A stretch of DNA of 64,000 nucleotides from Ignavibacteria bacterium (GCA_016720835.1 JADKJW010000014.1:62001-126000); one strand, 5' to 3'; counted from the stretch's first letter, positions 48,497 to 59,053 are shown. Made by a program: numbers and translations. The notes: generated from the sequence alone by a model not told the origin.

Positions 48497-50593
48497 ATGA
48501 AGTTCATGAAGGTGGTTGCCATTGTTGCCGCTCTCTTCGCATTGACCATCGAGATGTCGGCAGGCGTGCTCTACGCGCGCAGACCGGGAACCGAGACGCC
48601 GGTGTATCCTCTTCGCATCTCGCACATTCGTACCAACGTCACCATCAACGGGCAGCTCGCCGTGACGCACGTGGACGAGGAATTCTTCAACGACAACAAT
48701 CTCACGCTCGAGGGCTTCTACGCCTTTCAGCTGCCTGACGGCGCGCGCGTGGACGGCCTCTGGCTCTGGGAGAACGGTCAGCGAAAGATTTTCGTCTGCC
48801 TGAAGAAGGAGGACGCCGAGCGCAAGTACGACAGCGTCGTGATCGGCACGAGGCGCGATCCCGCCCTGCTCGAGGCGCTCGGGCAGAACCGCTTTCAGCT
48901 CAAGGTCTTCCCCATCGCCCCGCACAGTTCGCGGCGCATCGAGATCCAGTATTTCCAGACGCTCGCACTGACAGAAGACGGTTTTGTCCATTATCGATAC
49001 CCGCTCAATCTCGCCGCGTACCAGACGCAGCCCGTCGAGTCCACATCCATGACGTTCAACGTATCGTCCTGCAAACGGATCCTCGGCTTCAAGACCTCCT
49101 TCGACGCCAATCCCCTCCTCAACCGCGTGACGAAGGTGGACGACAACACGTACACGGTGACCTTCGGCCTCGAGAATCAGCTGTACGGTTTCGACTACGA
49201 ATTGTCCTTCGCGCCCGAAGGCATCTTCGACATCTTTCCGACACTCTCGTGGAAGGATCCGAAGCAGCCGGCTGCAGACGGGTACTTCATGACCTGGCAT
49301 GGGTGGGATGACGGGAACGGCACGCCGACCGTCAAGCGGGATCTCGTCTTCGTCCTCGACGCCTCCGGCAGCATGGCGGGCGAACGCATCGCATCGGTCA
49401 CCGGCGCAGCGAAGCAGGTGCTGCAGAAACTCCGCCCGTCGGACCACTTCCGTCTCGTCCTGTTCAGCACGAACGCCATCTCCTACCCCGCGGACCGAAG
49501 TTTTCTCGTCGCCGATCCCGACACGATCGCCGCGGCGCTGGACTTCATCACCAAAACGTACGTGGCCGAGGGCGGCACCAATTACGAGCAGGCCTTCGTT
49601 GCTGGGCTGTCCGCGGATTTCCGGGCTGATTCGGACAGACGGCTCCTTTTCCTCACCGACGGCGAGCCCAACATCGGGAAGACGACGCTCGCGGATCTGA
49701 TGACGGTGATCAACGCCGTCGATCCCTCCGGAGTGCGCATCTATCCCGTGCTCTTCTACACCAATTCCATCCAGCTCCTCTACGATATCGCGCAGGCCCG
49801 CGGCGGCAAGGCGCAGAACGTGGAACGCGGCGACAGCCTGCAGACCGTGATCTCGCGGTTGATGTTCGACCTCGAAATCGGCGGCGTGAGCCAGGCGTCG
49901 GTGTCGTACCTCGACGGCAGGACGTACCTCGTCCATCCGCTCACTTTTCCGCCGATGGTTTCGAACGACCAGATCGTCACCACGGGCCGGTGGAACGGCG
50001 ACGGCAGAGACCGCGCGAAGGTCCGATTCATGAAGAGCGACGCGACCTTCGATGAAGTCACGCGCGACGTGGATTTCACGTCCTGCACGACAACCCTGAA
50101 GGAAGTCGGCGCGTACTGGGCGTCGAAGCGCATCGACAAGCTCCTCGCCGACATCAAGCAGTACGGCGAGACCGCGGAGCTGAAGCAGAACGTCATCGAT
50201 CTGAGCATCGCCTTCAGCGTGCTGACGCCGTACACCGCCTTCCTCGTCCTCGAGACGAATCCTGTCGATCCGACGCTGCGGCCCGACGACCTCCTCGCGG
50301 CCGCGGGCTACACGCTCGGCGCGTCGTATCCGCAACCGCTCGCGCTCGCGAAGGACGGTCAGGTCTCGCTCGTCCTCGACGCGGCGCATCCCTCGTTGGT
50401 GCGCATCGTCATCCCCGACGTCCTCGGCCGCGTGCTGCGCGTGCTGCCGCAGCAGTTCCTCGCCGCGGGACGCCATGTCATTTCCTGGGACGGACGCGAC
50501 GATGCCGGGCGGCTGGTCGCTCCGGGAACCTATATCGTCCGCGTGACAACCGCAGCGGGATCGCTGCAGCGGCGCATCGTCGTGACGCGCTGA
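48497..50593 (+). CDS. VIT/VWA domain surface protein, copy 2 (intact)
   Basis: A 698-residue protein starting at MKFMKVVAIVAALFALTIEMSAG, a signal peptide, behind TGCGGGGGAAACC. A VIT domain (residues about 30-150) is followed by a VWA domain with the complete metal site: LDASGSMAGE (about 286) and LFLTDGEPN. The last 90 residues form a sorting or FlgD-like fold (YPQPLALAKDGQVSL, VLGRVLRVLP, APGTYIVRV, RRIVVTR). VIT/VWA proteins mediate protein-protein or matrix contacts through a bound divalent metal. It is a tandem paralogue of copy 1, highly similar in DNA, especially over the first 200 residues. A strong terminator follows. Confidence 0.9.
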   Translation: MKFMKVVAIVAALFALTIEMSAGVLYARRPGTETPVYPLRISHIRTNVTINGQLAVTHVDEEFFNDNNLTLEGFYAFQLPDGARVDGLWLWENGQRKIFVCLKKEDAERKYDSVVIGTRRDPALLEALGQNRFQLKVFPIAPHSSRRIEIQYFQTLALTEDGFVHYRYPLNLAAYQTQPVESTSMTFNVSSCKRILGFKTSFDANPLLNRVTKVDDNTYTVTFGLENQLYGFDYELSFAPEGIFDIFPTLSWKDPKQPAADGYFMTWHGWDDGNGTPTVKRDLVFVLDASGSMAGERIASVTGAAKQVLQKLRPSDHFRLVLFSTNAISYPADRSFLVADPDTIAAALDFITKTYVAEGGTNYEQAFVAGLSADFRADSDRRLLFLTDGEPNIGKTTLADLMTVINAVDPSGVRIYPVLFYTNSIQLLYDIAQARGGKAQNVERGDSLQTVISRLMFDLEIGGVSQASVSYLDGRTYLVHPLTFPPMVSNDQIVTTGRWNGDGRDRAKVRFMKSDATFDEVTRDVDFTSCTTTLKEVGAYWASKRIDKLLADIKQYGETAELKQNVIDLSIAFSVLTPYTAFLVLETNPVDPTLRPDDLLAAAGYTLGASYPQPLALAKDGQVSLVLDAAHPSLVRIVIPDVLGRVLRVLPQQFLAAGRHVISWDGRDDAGRLVAPGTYIVRVTTAAGSLQRRIVVTR

Positions 50594-50643
50594 CGACTTT
50601 CCAGCGCGCGTGGGCGCGTCGCCTGCAATCCAGCCAGAGCGCG

Positions 50644-50673
50644 GGAAAAGCCTCCGAAACCGGAGGCTTTTCC
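50644..50673 (+). terminator. Terminator of the VIT/VWA pair
   Basis: GGAAAAGCCTCCG and CGGAGGCTTTTCC form a 13-bp perfect stem with an AAAC loop, 50 bp after the copy 2 stop. The T-run is short (TTTTCCTTT), so it can work on both strands. Confidence 0.75.
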
Positions 50674-50717
50674 TTTGCAGTATTTTCACCTCGCGCCGAA
50701 GGAAATCCCCGGACGTA

Positions 50718-50747
50718 TTGAAACCCCGTCCGGACGGGTCTATATTG
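50718..50747 (+). promoter_or_regulatory. Promoter of the metalloprotease gene
   Basis: TTG at 50718, a 20-bp spacer, TATATTG at 50741, with a leader of about 62 nt. Confidence 0.6.
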
Positions 50748-50809
50748 ACCGGCAATATTTCGAGGAACGGACATTCCCGTCCTCAACCGCAGAACAAGAG
50801 AACCTGCAT

Positions 50810-53800
50810 ATGCCGATACCTGTTGACCTGTCCCGTCCGCACCGCCGCGTCGCGACGCTGTTCGCGCTGCTGCTCGCCCTTGCCGCGCCGCATTCCCCCA
50901 CCTTCGCGCAGCGCGCAACAGGCCCTGGCGTATCCGGTCCAGGCGCAGCCATTTCGCGGAGCGACGCATCCCTCTTCGTTCCGCGCGAGGCGCCTCGCAA
51001 TCTTCCGGGCGCAGCGGCGAGCCGCTTTTTCGAAATCGATCCTTCCGTCTTCGATGTCTTCGATCCGGAGCCGGATGTCCTTTTTACTCTGACGGGTATC
51101 CCGATGCCGGATGGACGATCCGTCACTGCCCTCGTGTCGCGCTTCGCCGTGGTGCAGGGCGAGACGCCGTTCCTCGTCGACGACGCGAAGCCGATGGCGC
51201 CGCCGCGACACGTGCTGCTGCGAGGCGAGATCGAGGGAGAGCCCGGCTCGCGCGTGTACCTCGCGATGTTCAGGGGCACGTGCTTCGGCTACGTGCAGCG
51301 CGCTTCGGGCGCGCGCGTGGTGTTCTCTCCCGTCGGTCCGCGCTCCACGCTCTGCGCGGTGACCGCCGAAGCCGACATGCCGCGGACCACCGCCCCGCCG
51401 GAATGCCACGCCGAGGAACTCCCGCAGTACGGTGAAGCGCTGCGCGCCATGCTCCCGCCCTCCGCCCTCCCCGCTCCGCGCAAAGGCCGCGCGACCATAC
51501 AGAGCACGGCCACGCGGCTCAATCTCGCACTCGACTGCGACCAGAATTTCTACCAGCTTTGCGGCTCCAGCGTGAGCGCCGCGACGAACTACGCCATCGC
51601 GCTGCTCGGCGGCGTCAGCGACATCTACCGCCGCGACGCCGGCATCGTGTGGTACATTTCGTATCTCAATGTCTGGACGACCACGGGACCGTACCCGGGA
51701 CCGAATGCCGACAGCCTGCTCACGCAAGTCCGTCGCTACTGGCTCGCGAACCATGCGACGGTGCCCCGTGCAGTGGTGCAGCTCCTCCACGGGCCGGGAA
51801 CGGGAGGCATCGCCTGGGTGGACATCCTGTGCGGGAACAGCTACGGGTATTCCATGTCTGGTGTCGATGGCGTGTATTCCTTCCCCCCTTCGGGATACAT
51901 CTGGGACATCGACGTCGTCTCCCACGAGCTGGGCCACAACGTCGGTTCGCCGCACACGCACAATTGCTGGTGGAGTCCCGCGGTGGATTCCTGCGTCAAC
52001 GCGGAAGGCGGAAGCTGTTACTCCACACCCAACGTGGTGCGCGGAACGATCATGAGTTATTGTCACCTGACCAGCGCCGGCACCGAACTGAAATTCCATT
52101 CGCGCGTCGGGCCGTTCCTGACAAGCAAGGCGAACGCCGCGTCATGCAAGGTCAGCCAGAGCGTTCCAGACGTCAACGCGGGACCGCCGAAAGCCGTGTG
52201 TTCGGGCATTCCCGTCCAGATTGGAAATCCGGCCACGAGCGGCACGCCTCCGTACACGTATCTCTGGTGGCCGTCGGCGGGCCTCTCCAGCGCGACCGTC
52301 TCGCAGCCGATGGCGAGTCCCGGCGTCACCATCAAGTATCACGTTCGCGCGACGGATGCGAACGGTTTCCGCGCGTACGACAGCGTCGTCGTCACTCCCG
52401 CTCCGTCGCCGTCCGCTGAGGCGGGTCCGGACCAGACCTTCTGTCAGGGGAACGGTGCAACCCTCGGCGGCACACCCGCGGCATCCGGCGGAACGCCGCC
52501 GTACAGCTATTCGTGGACGCCGGCAACAGGTTTGAGCGCGACAAATGTCCCAAATCCGGTGGCGACCCCAGGCAGCACGATACGCTATCGCGTGCTCGTC
52601 ACCGACTTCGCCGGTTGCACGGCGCGCGATTCCGTGCTTGTGCAGGTCGGAAGCCGATTGACCGTTGACGCCGGCCAGGACCAGACCATTTGCAACGGGA
52701 CATCCACCGTCATCGGGAGTGTCGCCTCGGGAGGACAGCCGCCGTACGCCTACACCTGGACTCCCGCCGCGGGCTTGAGCGATCCCAATATCGCCTCCCC
52801 TGTCGCCGCCCCGTCGAGCAGCACCCTGTACACGCTCACCGTCGTCGACGCGTTCGGCTGCACCGGCAACGACGCGGTGCTCGTCACCGTCGTCACGCAC
52901 CCGAACGCATCCCTCACGTGGACGGGCGCGGTGAACAATGAGTGGAGCACGCGCGGGAATTGGGATCAGACCTGCGCACTCCCCGGCACGGGGAGCGACA
53001 TCACGATCCCGTACGGCACGCAGTCCCCCGTCAACGTCCCGGCGATCAGCCTCGGGGATCTCGTCATCAGCAACGGCTTGACGCTGGCGCTGTCGAATCC
53101 CATGACCGTCACCGGGACGCTCGCGCTGCAGGCAGGCTCGATCGAACTCGGCAATTCGGATCTGACCATCGGATATTCCGGCTCGATCAGCGGCGGCGAC
53201 GCCGCGAGTTTCATTGTCACCACCGGCAACGGCGCGCTCGTGCAGACCGCGCTTGGCACGGGCGGGCGCACAGGGACGATTGCCTTTCCCGTGGGTCCGG
53301 CCGCCGCAACGTATGCGCCGGTGCAGCTCGCGAACACCGGAACGCCGGACCTGTTCGCCGTGCGCGTGGAGCCGCTGGCACGCACGCGGGGAAGTTCCGG
53401 CACGCCGCTCGCTTCCGACGCCGTCAATCTCACCTGGCACATCGGCGAGGCGCAACTCGGCGGATCGAACGTCACGCTCGGACTGCAGTGGAACGGCGCC
53501 GACGAGCTGCCGCTGTTCGACCGCGCGCACAGTTTCGTCGCGCGTTACAACGGCAGTGTCTGGACGCCGCAGGGAATCGCGAAGCCCGCGGCGGGAACGG
53601 ATCCGTACACCCTTTCGACCTCCGGAGTCTTGTATCTCGGGGTATTCGGCGTCGGCGATCTGCAGTCGCCGTATCCCGTCGACTTTCTGTCCTTCTCCGC
53701 CTCCCCGATGGGAGACCGTGTCCTCCTTTCATGGACAACCTCGTCCGAAATCAACAGCAGCGGCTTCACCGTGGAGCGCCGCGCCCTCGAGCGACACGAA

Positions 53801-54232
53801 GGGACGGCACGCGGCTTCGTTCCGTCGAGCAGACGCGCAGAGGGCGGCCGCTACCGCGTCGAGGAGGGCAATCCTCCTTCCGCGAGCATCGCGTACAGGC
53901 TGAAGCAGATCGATCAGGATGGCGCCTGGAGATACTCGCCGGAAGTGCAGCTGGACCACAGCGCCTTGCCCTCCAGCGTCGCGCTTGCCGTCATTCCAAA
54001 CCCATTGACCGACGGCGCGACGATCCGTCTCTCGCTTCCCGCCGCGGGCATCGTGTCGCTCGGCGTGTGGGACGCGCTCGGCCGTGAAGTCGCCCGTGTG
54101 ATCGACGCCCGGCACTTCGACGCGGGGCAGCACGCCGTTCCCTTCTCGCGCGCCGGCATTCCAGCGGGCGCATATTTCCTCCGCGTCGTCACAGCGGACG
54201 AAACCAGAACACACAAGCTGCTCCTGCGATAA
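50810..54232 (+). CDS. T9SS-secreted metzincin metalloprotease with Ig-like repeats
   Basis: A 1140-residue protein starting at MPIPVDLSRPHRRVATLFALL, a signal peptide ending near FAQ. A prodomain is followed by a reprolysin-type (M12B-like) catalytic domain: HELGHNVGSPH has the HExxHxxGxxH zinc site (His372, Glu373, His376, His382), and GTIMSYC is the Met-turn. Three SprB/PKD-type repeats come next (about residues 450-700; AGPDQTFCQGNGATLGG, YSWTPATGLS). A beta-rich region and a fibronectin-like VDFLSFSASPMGDRVLLSW unit precede the T9SS sorting domain (IPNPLTDGATI, ALGREVARV, AGAYFLRV, HKLLLR). It is probably an extracellular protease. It converges with the next gene; the 36-bp gap holds only a weak 5-bp hairpin. 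Confidence 0.9.
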   Translation: MPIPVDLSRPHRRVATLFALLLALAAPHSPTFAQRATGPGVSGPGAAISRSDASLFVPREAPRNLPGAAASRFFEIDPSVFDVFDPEPDVLFTLTGIPMPDGRSVTALVSRFAVVQGETPFLVDDAKPMAPPRHVLLRGEIEGEPGSRVYLAMFRGTCFGYVQRASGARVVFSPVGPRSTLCAVTAEADMPRTTAPPECHAEELPQYGEALRAMLPPSALPAPRKGRATIQSTATRLNLALDCDQNFYQLCGSSVSAATNYAIALLGGVSDIYRRDAGIVWYISYLNVWTTTGPYPGPNADSLLTQVRRYWLANHATVPRAVVQLLHGPGTGGIAWVDILCGNSYGYSMSGVDGVYSFPPSGYIWDIDVVSHELGHNVGSPHTHNCWWSPAVDSCVNAEGGSCYSTPNVVRGTIMSYCHLTSAGTELKFHSRVGPFLTSKANAASCKVSQSVPDVNAGPPKAVCSGIPVQIGNPATSGTPPYTYLWWPSAGLSSATVSQPMASPGVTIKYHVRATDANGFRAYDSVVVTPAPSPSAEAGPDQTFCQGNGATLGGTPAASGGTPPYSYSWTPATGLSATNVPNPVATPGSTIRYRVLVTDFAGCTARDSVLVQVGSRLTVDAGQDQTICNGTSTVIGSVASGGQPPYAYTWTPAAGLSDPNIASPVAAPSSSTLYTLTVVDAFGCTGNDAVLVTVVTHPNASLTWTGAVNNEWSTRGNWDQTCALPGTGSDITIPYGTQSPVNVPAISLGDLVISNGLTLALSNPMTVTGTLALQAGSIELGNSDLTIGYSGSISGGDAASFIVTTGNGALVQTALGTGGRTGTIAFPVGPAAATYAPVQLANTGTPDLFAVRVEPLARTRGSSGTPLASDAVNLTWHIGEAQLGGSNVTLGLQWNGADELPLFDRAHSFVARYNGSVWTPQGIAKPAAGTDPYTLSTSGVLYLGVFGVGDLQSPYPVDFLSFSASPMGDRVLLSWTTSSEINSSGFTVERRALERHEGTARGFVPSSRRAEGGRYRVEEGNPPSASIAYRLKQIDQDGAWRYSPEVQLDHSALPSSVALAVIPNPLTDGATIRLSLPAAGIVSLGVWDALGREVARVIDARHFDAGQHAVPFSRAGIPAGAYFLRVVTADETRTHKLLLR

Positions 54233-54268
54233 GCGCGTCCTGCGGCACCGCCGTGAGAGAAAGGCGGG

Positions 54269-55906
54269 TTATTTTTCGAGAAGCAGTTTTCTGACCATCA
54301 GCCGGTCCTTCACGCGGACGGTGAGCAGATAGAATCCCCGCTCGAGGCCGGCGGCGTCCGCCGTCAACGTGGTGCTCCCCTTTCGCAACGCGCCTTCGTG
54401 CAGGATGCGCCGCACGCGGCCCGCCGCATCGGTCAGCGCAACGCGCGCGTCCGCATCATGCTCCATCTCGAGAAGCAGCGCGAAGCGCCCGCTCGCGGGA
54501 TTGGGAAAGACCGTCCCGAGGAAATCGTTCGTGTGTGCGAGTACCTGCGTCCCGGTAGTCGTTGCCGGAGTTTCGCGCAACGCGAGTTGCAGCTTCCAAC
54601 CGGGATTCACGCCCGATCCCGAATACGCTCCCCGGTACGTCCAGTCGTACGACCTCCCGTTGAAGTCCTTGTCGAAATCCGTGAAGGTTGCGAAGCGCTC
54701 GGAACCTGTCGCCACGCCCTGCAAGGCGGCTGGAAGCGGATACAGGTTCAAGAGGGACAGCGTCGCGTCCGGCGCCCGCACGTGCGCCGCGGCGCCCGCG
54801 TACGTGCCCGTGATGTTGTCGACCGCATGAGCGGGAAGAAAGCCGCTCACGGGTTGCCCGGCGAACACCGCGTTCGCGCTGCACGCCTGCTCGTAGGCAG
54901 GGTCGGCGCCATAGAGACGAATGCCGCCCGTCGCGCCGTTCGCCAGGACGGTGTTGTGAAACACCGCGACGTTCCGCGGCTGGAAGCCGTTTTGACTCGT
55001 CACGTACACAGTGCGAAATCCCGAGGCCGCCTGATGGTTGACAACGACGTTGGCGTACAGCGCGGCGTTCCCCGTGATCTGCAGCATCGCCTCCACGGGA
55101 TTCTCGTAGAAGAAATTCCCGTACACCTCGTAGCGGTCGTTCGCGCCGACCCCGGTGGACGGGAAGGCGCCGAGCAGCAGCACCGGCCGCGCGTCCGCGC
55201 CGGTGGACGCGCCGCTCTCCTTGCTCATGACGTTGTAGCGGATGATCGTAACCTGCGAATCGACAGCGGTACCCGGAAATGCAAGGCGGACGGTATTCAG
55301 CTGATGCTTTATCTGCATGTCGTAGCCGACGCAATTGAGTACGAGATTGTTCTCGATCAGTCCGTTGACGAATGGCGCCTCGCCGTTGGAATTTCCGAGA
55401 TAGAGTCCTGTGCCGGCCCCGATGATCGTGTTTCCCCGGATCACCCAGCCCCATGCGCTGCACTTCGTGCTGATACCGACGATCTGCTGATTCGCGCCGT
55501 GATTGACGATGAGGAGATTCTCGATAGTGATGTGATGCGCCCAGTTCCCCGACGTCCCCTCGGCCTTCACCGCGTCCACCTCCAGGTTCAGGCCGTCCAC
55601 CTTCATGTTCTTGATGACGAGGTACTGGCACAGGGTGATGCTGATGGTGTTGCAGCAGGAACGCGCCGTGAGCACGGTCGTGTACTCTCCTTCGACGCCC
55701 ATGATGACGATCGGATTCTCCGCCGTACCGTTACGGCCCTTCAGAGACAAACCCTCGGCGTAGACACCCGCGGTCAGGAACAGCGTATCGCCGGCCACAA
55801 GTCCGTTGAGGTAGCCCGTGTAGTCGGCGGGTGTGGCGGTGATCCGCGCGGCACTTGCCGTCCAGTGCCCGAGAATGCAGAGCAGGAGGGCGCAGAATGT
55901 TTTCAT
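54269..55906 (-). CDS. T9SS-secreted parallel beta-helix protein
   Basis: A 545-residue protein with signal peptide MKTFCALLLCILGHWTASAA. The body is a right-handed beta-helix of the pectate-lyase/DUF1565 style. It opens with DYTGYLNGLVAGDTLFLTAGVY and continues with repeats such as LVIKNMKVDGLNLEVDAVKAE, WVIRGNTIIGAGTGLYLGN and VNGLIENNLVLN. It ends in a T9SS type A domain (GTVFPNPASGRFALLLEM, DAAGRVRRIL, RGFYLLTV, RKLLLEK). It may bind or cleave polysaccharide. No catalytic triad can be assigned by eye. A long inverted repeat lies between it and the gene upstream. Confidence 0.85.
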   Translation of the reverse strand: MKTFCALLLCILGHWTASAARITATPADYTGYLNGLVAGDTLFLTAGVYAEGLSLKGRNGTAENPIVIMGVEGEYTTVLTARSCCNTISITLCQYLVIKNMKVDGLNLEVDAVKAEGTSGNWAHHITIENLLIVNHGANQQIVGISTKCSAWGWVIRGNTIIGAGTGLYLGNSNGEAPFVNGLIENNLVLNCVGYDMQIKHQLNTVRLAFPGTAVDSQVTIIRYNVMSKESGASTGADARPVLLLGAFPSTGVGANDRYEVYGNFFYENPVEAMLQITGNAALYANVVVNHQAASGFRTVYVTSQNGFQPRNVAVFHNTVLANGATGGIRLYGADPAYEQACSANAVFAGQPVSGFLPAHAVDNITGTYAGAAAHVRAPDATLSLLNLYPLPAALQGVATGSERFATFTDFDKDFNGRSYDWTYRGAYSGSGVNPGWKLQLALRETPATTTGTQVLAHTNDFLGTVFPNPASGRFALLLEMEHDADARVALTDAAGRVRRILHEGALRKGSTTLTADAAGLERGFYLLTVRVKDRLMVRKLLLEK

Positions 55907-55946
55907 GGAGGTGTATCCTGCAACATCTGACGGAATGGACGTCTAA

Positions 55947-56016
55947 CGCAGACCGCGCGCGCGGAGCCCGACTCCTCTACGCGGAAAGGAGCGATGCCCT
56001 GCGCGCGCGGTCTGCG
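55947..56016. repeat. Inverted repeat with 15-bp arms
   Basis: CGCAGACCGCGCGCG (55947-55961) and its perfect complement (56002-56016) flank a 40-nt loop that itself contains GGAG/CTCC pairs. It sits between the stop at 56034 and the start at 55906 on the minus strand, where it could end the upstream transcript or form a leader hairpin for the beta-helix gene. Confidence 0.8.
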
Positions 56017-56033
56017 ACGCGGAAGGTCGGGGA

Positions 56034-58977
56034 TCAGCGGACGACGAGCATGCGTCCGGATGCCTGGATGCCGTTGACGGACAGGACGAAGCGGTACATG
56101 CCCGCAGGCGTGGCGCTCGCGTCCCACGAAGCCGAATACGAGCCTGTCGCGCGATCTTCATCCACCAGCAGCGCCAGGGTCTGTCCGATCATGTTCTCGA
56201 CGCGCAGCGTCACCTTTCCCGCACGATGCAATTCGAAGGGAATGGCCGTCGCGCTCACGACCGGATTCGGGAAATTCTGTCCGAGGGTGAAGCCCGCAAC
56301 GGCGGCCGATGGTCCCTCGATGCCGGTGGAGAACTTGCCCTCACCTGTCACCGTGATCTTGTCGGGCGTCGATGCCGAATTGCTCACGAAGGTGATCGTG
56401 CCGTTCAGGGTTCCTGTGGTGCCCGGCGTGAAGCGCAGCGTGTCGGCGAAGGTGAAGCCCGGAGGGATGCTGAGCGTCGCCGGGATGCACCGTGAAGGCG
56501 GGATTGTCGCTCGTGATGCCGCTGATGTGAAGTGTGTCGGGTTTCTTGTTCTCGATCATCACGAGCGTGTCGCGGAATGTCCCGATCGTCACTATGCCGA
56601 AGTTGAGAGACACCGGCGCGAAGATCACATCGGCAATCCCGATCGTCGAGACGGTGATGGTGTCAGGGGATGTCGTGGAGTTTCCGGTCATCGCGAGCTT
56701 GCCCATCGCCGGCCCGAGATGCGTCGGCTTGCAGCGGATGCGTAGCGAGGCGGTCCCGAGCGGAACGGTGTTGAAGGCCGAGGGGACCGCGACGAACGCG
56801 TCGTCGTCGGACGTGATGGACGAAACACGCAGGGTGTCACCGCTGGTGTTCCTGATCTCGATGATCGTGTCCATGGCCGTTCCGACCGGAAGATTGCCGA
56901 AGGCGATCACCCGCGGAGTGATCTGGACGGCCACATCGAAGAAGCCGGTACCAGTAATGAACATCGTGTCGGGCGAGGACAGCGCATTGCTCGTCAGGTT
57001 GATGCGGGAATTGATGGTTCCCGCCACCTTCGGCGAGAAACGGATGCGCTGCGTGACGCTCTTTCCGGGCGCAACGTTTGCGATGCCGGGAGAGATGGTC
57101 ACCGCCGAGTTGGTGGAATTCGCGACGGTGATTTTCAGCGTATCGAGACCGGTGTTGTTGAAGACGATGTTCGTGTCCTTCAGCAGGCCGGTTTTCACGT
57201 AGCCGAAGTTGACCTTTTTCGCCACAACCTCGAGTATCGGAGTGCCTGTGCCCGATCCCTTGACGCGGATCGTATCAGGCGACGTCCACGAATCGCGCGT
57301 GATGACGATGAATCCGTTGTCCGGACCAGTGACCGTCGGGGTGAAGCGGATGGTGTCGTTGAAGGCCGTCCCGGAGGCGAGTACCTTCGAGGTCGGCCTG
57401 GGGACGAAGTTGGGATTCGACGAGGTGATCGAAGTGATATGCAGATCGTCGCCGCCGGAATTCGTGATATTGAGGGGACGGTCGCGTTTCTGTCCGATGG
57501 CGGTGATGCCGAAGTCGACGTTCTTGGTGGACAGGGTCATGGCCGGCTGCGATTTGGGATAGCTGCCATCGGCGAGCACCTTGAACGCGTACAGATTGGC
57601 GTTGTTGAAACTTTGGCGGTAGTCCTCCCATGCGAACACCCCGCCGCCGGATCCGTCGTTGAGGACGACGGGAGATGTCTGCGTGTTGGCCGCGCTGGAG
57701 ATCAGGAGCCCGTCCGCCGGCCACAGGGCGTTGCCGTTTGCGTCGAGCCGCTGCGCGTAGATGTCGCCGTTGATGTTGCCGTTGCGGCGGTCTTCCCAGA
57801 CGATGATGACGCCGCCCTGCCCGTCGCGCGCGATGTAGGGGATGTACTGGTTATTCGTCGCGGTGCAGATCGGGATACCGTTCGCGGCCCACATCGGCGC
57901 GCCCGCCGCGTCGAGGCGCTGCGCGTAGATGTCGCACGTCGCACCGCCGCGGAAATCCTCCCAGACCACGATGGCCTGGCCGCCACCCATGCCGACGATG
58001 GCAGGATGGTCCGACTTGCCGCCGGCGGTGGTAATTTTCGCCTCCGGCCATTTTTTCACTCCCAGGCTGTCGAGCCGCTGGGTGTACACGACCTGGGCGG
58101 TGGCGCGGAAATCCGGCCATGCGGTGACAACACCTCGCAATCCATCTTCATCCGTGACGGGATAGCCCTGACTCCCGGCGGATGTGCAAAGACCGATGCC
58201 CTTGTTGCCCCAGCGCAGGTACCCGCTGGCGTTGATGCGTTGCGCATACAGATCGTACTGGCCGCTCGCGCCGCCGATGAACCACTGCCACACGACGATG
58301 CACCCGCCGGCGCCGTCGGAGCAGATCATCGGCATGTACTGGAACATGCCGCTGCCCCTGGTGATCGGCGACACGTAGCCGGCGCTGCTCCACGGGATGT
58401 TGCCCGACGAATCGATGCTGATGAGCATGATCTGGTTATCGAAATTTCCGCCCTGAATGTTGTCCATGAATGCAACGTACGCGCCACCCTTGCCATCGGT
58501 GCAGATGACGGGATCGCTCTGCTCGCGCGCCTTGAGTCCCATCGGAACCAGGTCGATGCCGCCGGACGCGTAGAGCGGGGTTCCCGTCGAATCGATGCGT
58601 TGAATAAAGATGTCGTTGTCCTGATTGCGCACGTCCTTCCACACGATCCACGCGCCGCCGCGCTGATCGCTGACGATCTGCGGCTTGTTCTGCGACCCGA
58701 ACACGGAGCAGACAGGCACGCCGTTCAACGCCCAGAGCAAATTGCCATTCGCATCCATGCGCTGCGCATAGATGTCGTACGCGTTTGTCATCGGACGTTC
58801 GTCTTCCCACGTGAAGATGGTGCCTCCCTTGCCGTCGCTGATGATGCGGACAAGCCGCTGGTTACGCGTTTCCAGGCAGAGGGGATTGTTCGCGGCGGGA
58901 TTCGACGACCACTGGGCGAACAGCTCGGGGATCATCGCGAGGAACAGTGCGAGGCAGAAGGTAAACAAACGTACCAT
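56034..58977 (-). pseudogene. T9SS repeat protein with frameshift before the sorting domain
   Basis: It starts at MVRLFTFCLALFLAMIPELFAQ, a signal peptide. The first half has about eight repeats of the form DGKGGTIFTWEDER...YAQRMDANGNLLW, a beta-propeller-like fold. The second half has about five abnormal-spindle/choice-of-anchor units (VNFGYVKTG, SLNFGIVTIGTFRDTL). At about 56478-56483 one extra base breaks the frame; after it the ancestral frame reads TLSIPPGFTFADTLRFTPGT and the T9SS domain (LGQNFPNPVVSATAI, MIGQTLALLVDED, AGMYRFVL, GRMLVVR), stop at 56034. As read, the protein ends out of frame near 56341 without a sorting signal. The original length was about 980 residues. Confidence 0.8.
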
Positions 58978-59022
58978 ACGGATACCTGATGAGATGTGAG
59001 GTGGGGATGCAACCGCGAAAAA

Positions 59023-59053
59023 CGAAGCTACCATATTCCGTCATCCCGTTCAA
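59023..59053 (-). promoter_or_regulatory. Promoter of the 58977 repeat-protein gene
   Basis: On the minus strand TTG (59051-59053), a 20-bp spacer and TAGCTTCG (59023-59030). The leader is about 46 nt. Confidence 0.55.

Noticed and set aside
48323..50755. An 810-codon frame antisense to the intact VIT/VWA gene
   Set aside because: No domain is seen, and the plus-strand gene is paralogous to its neighbour along its whole length.
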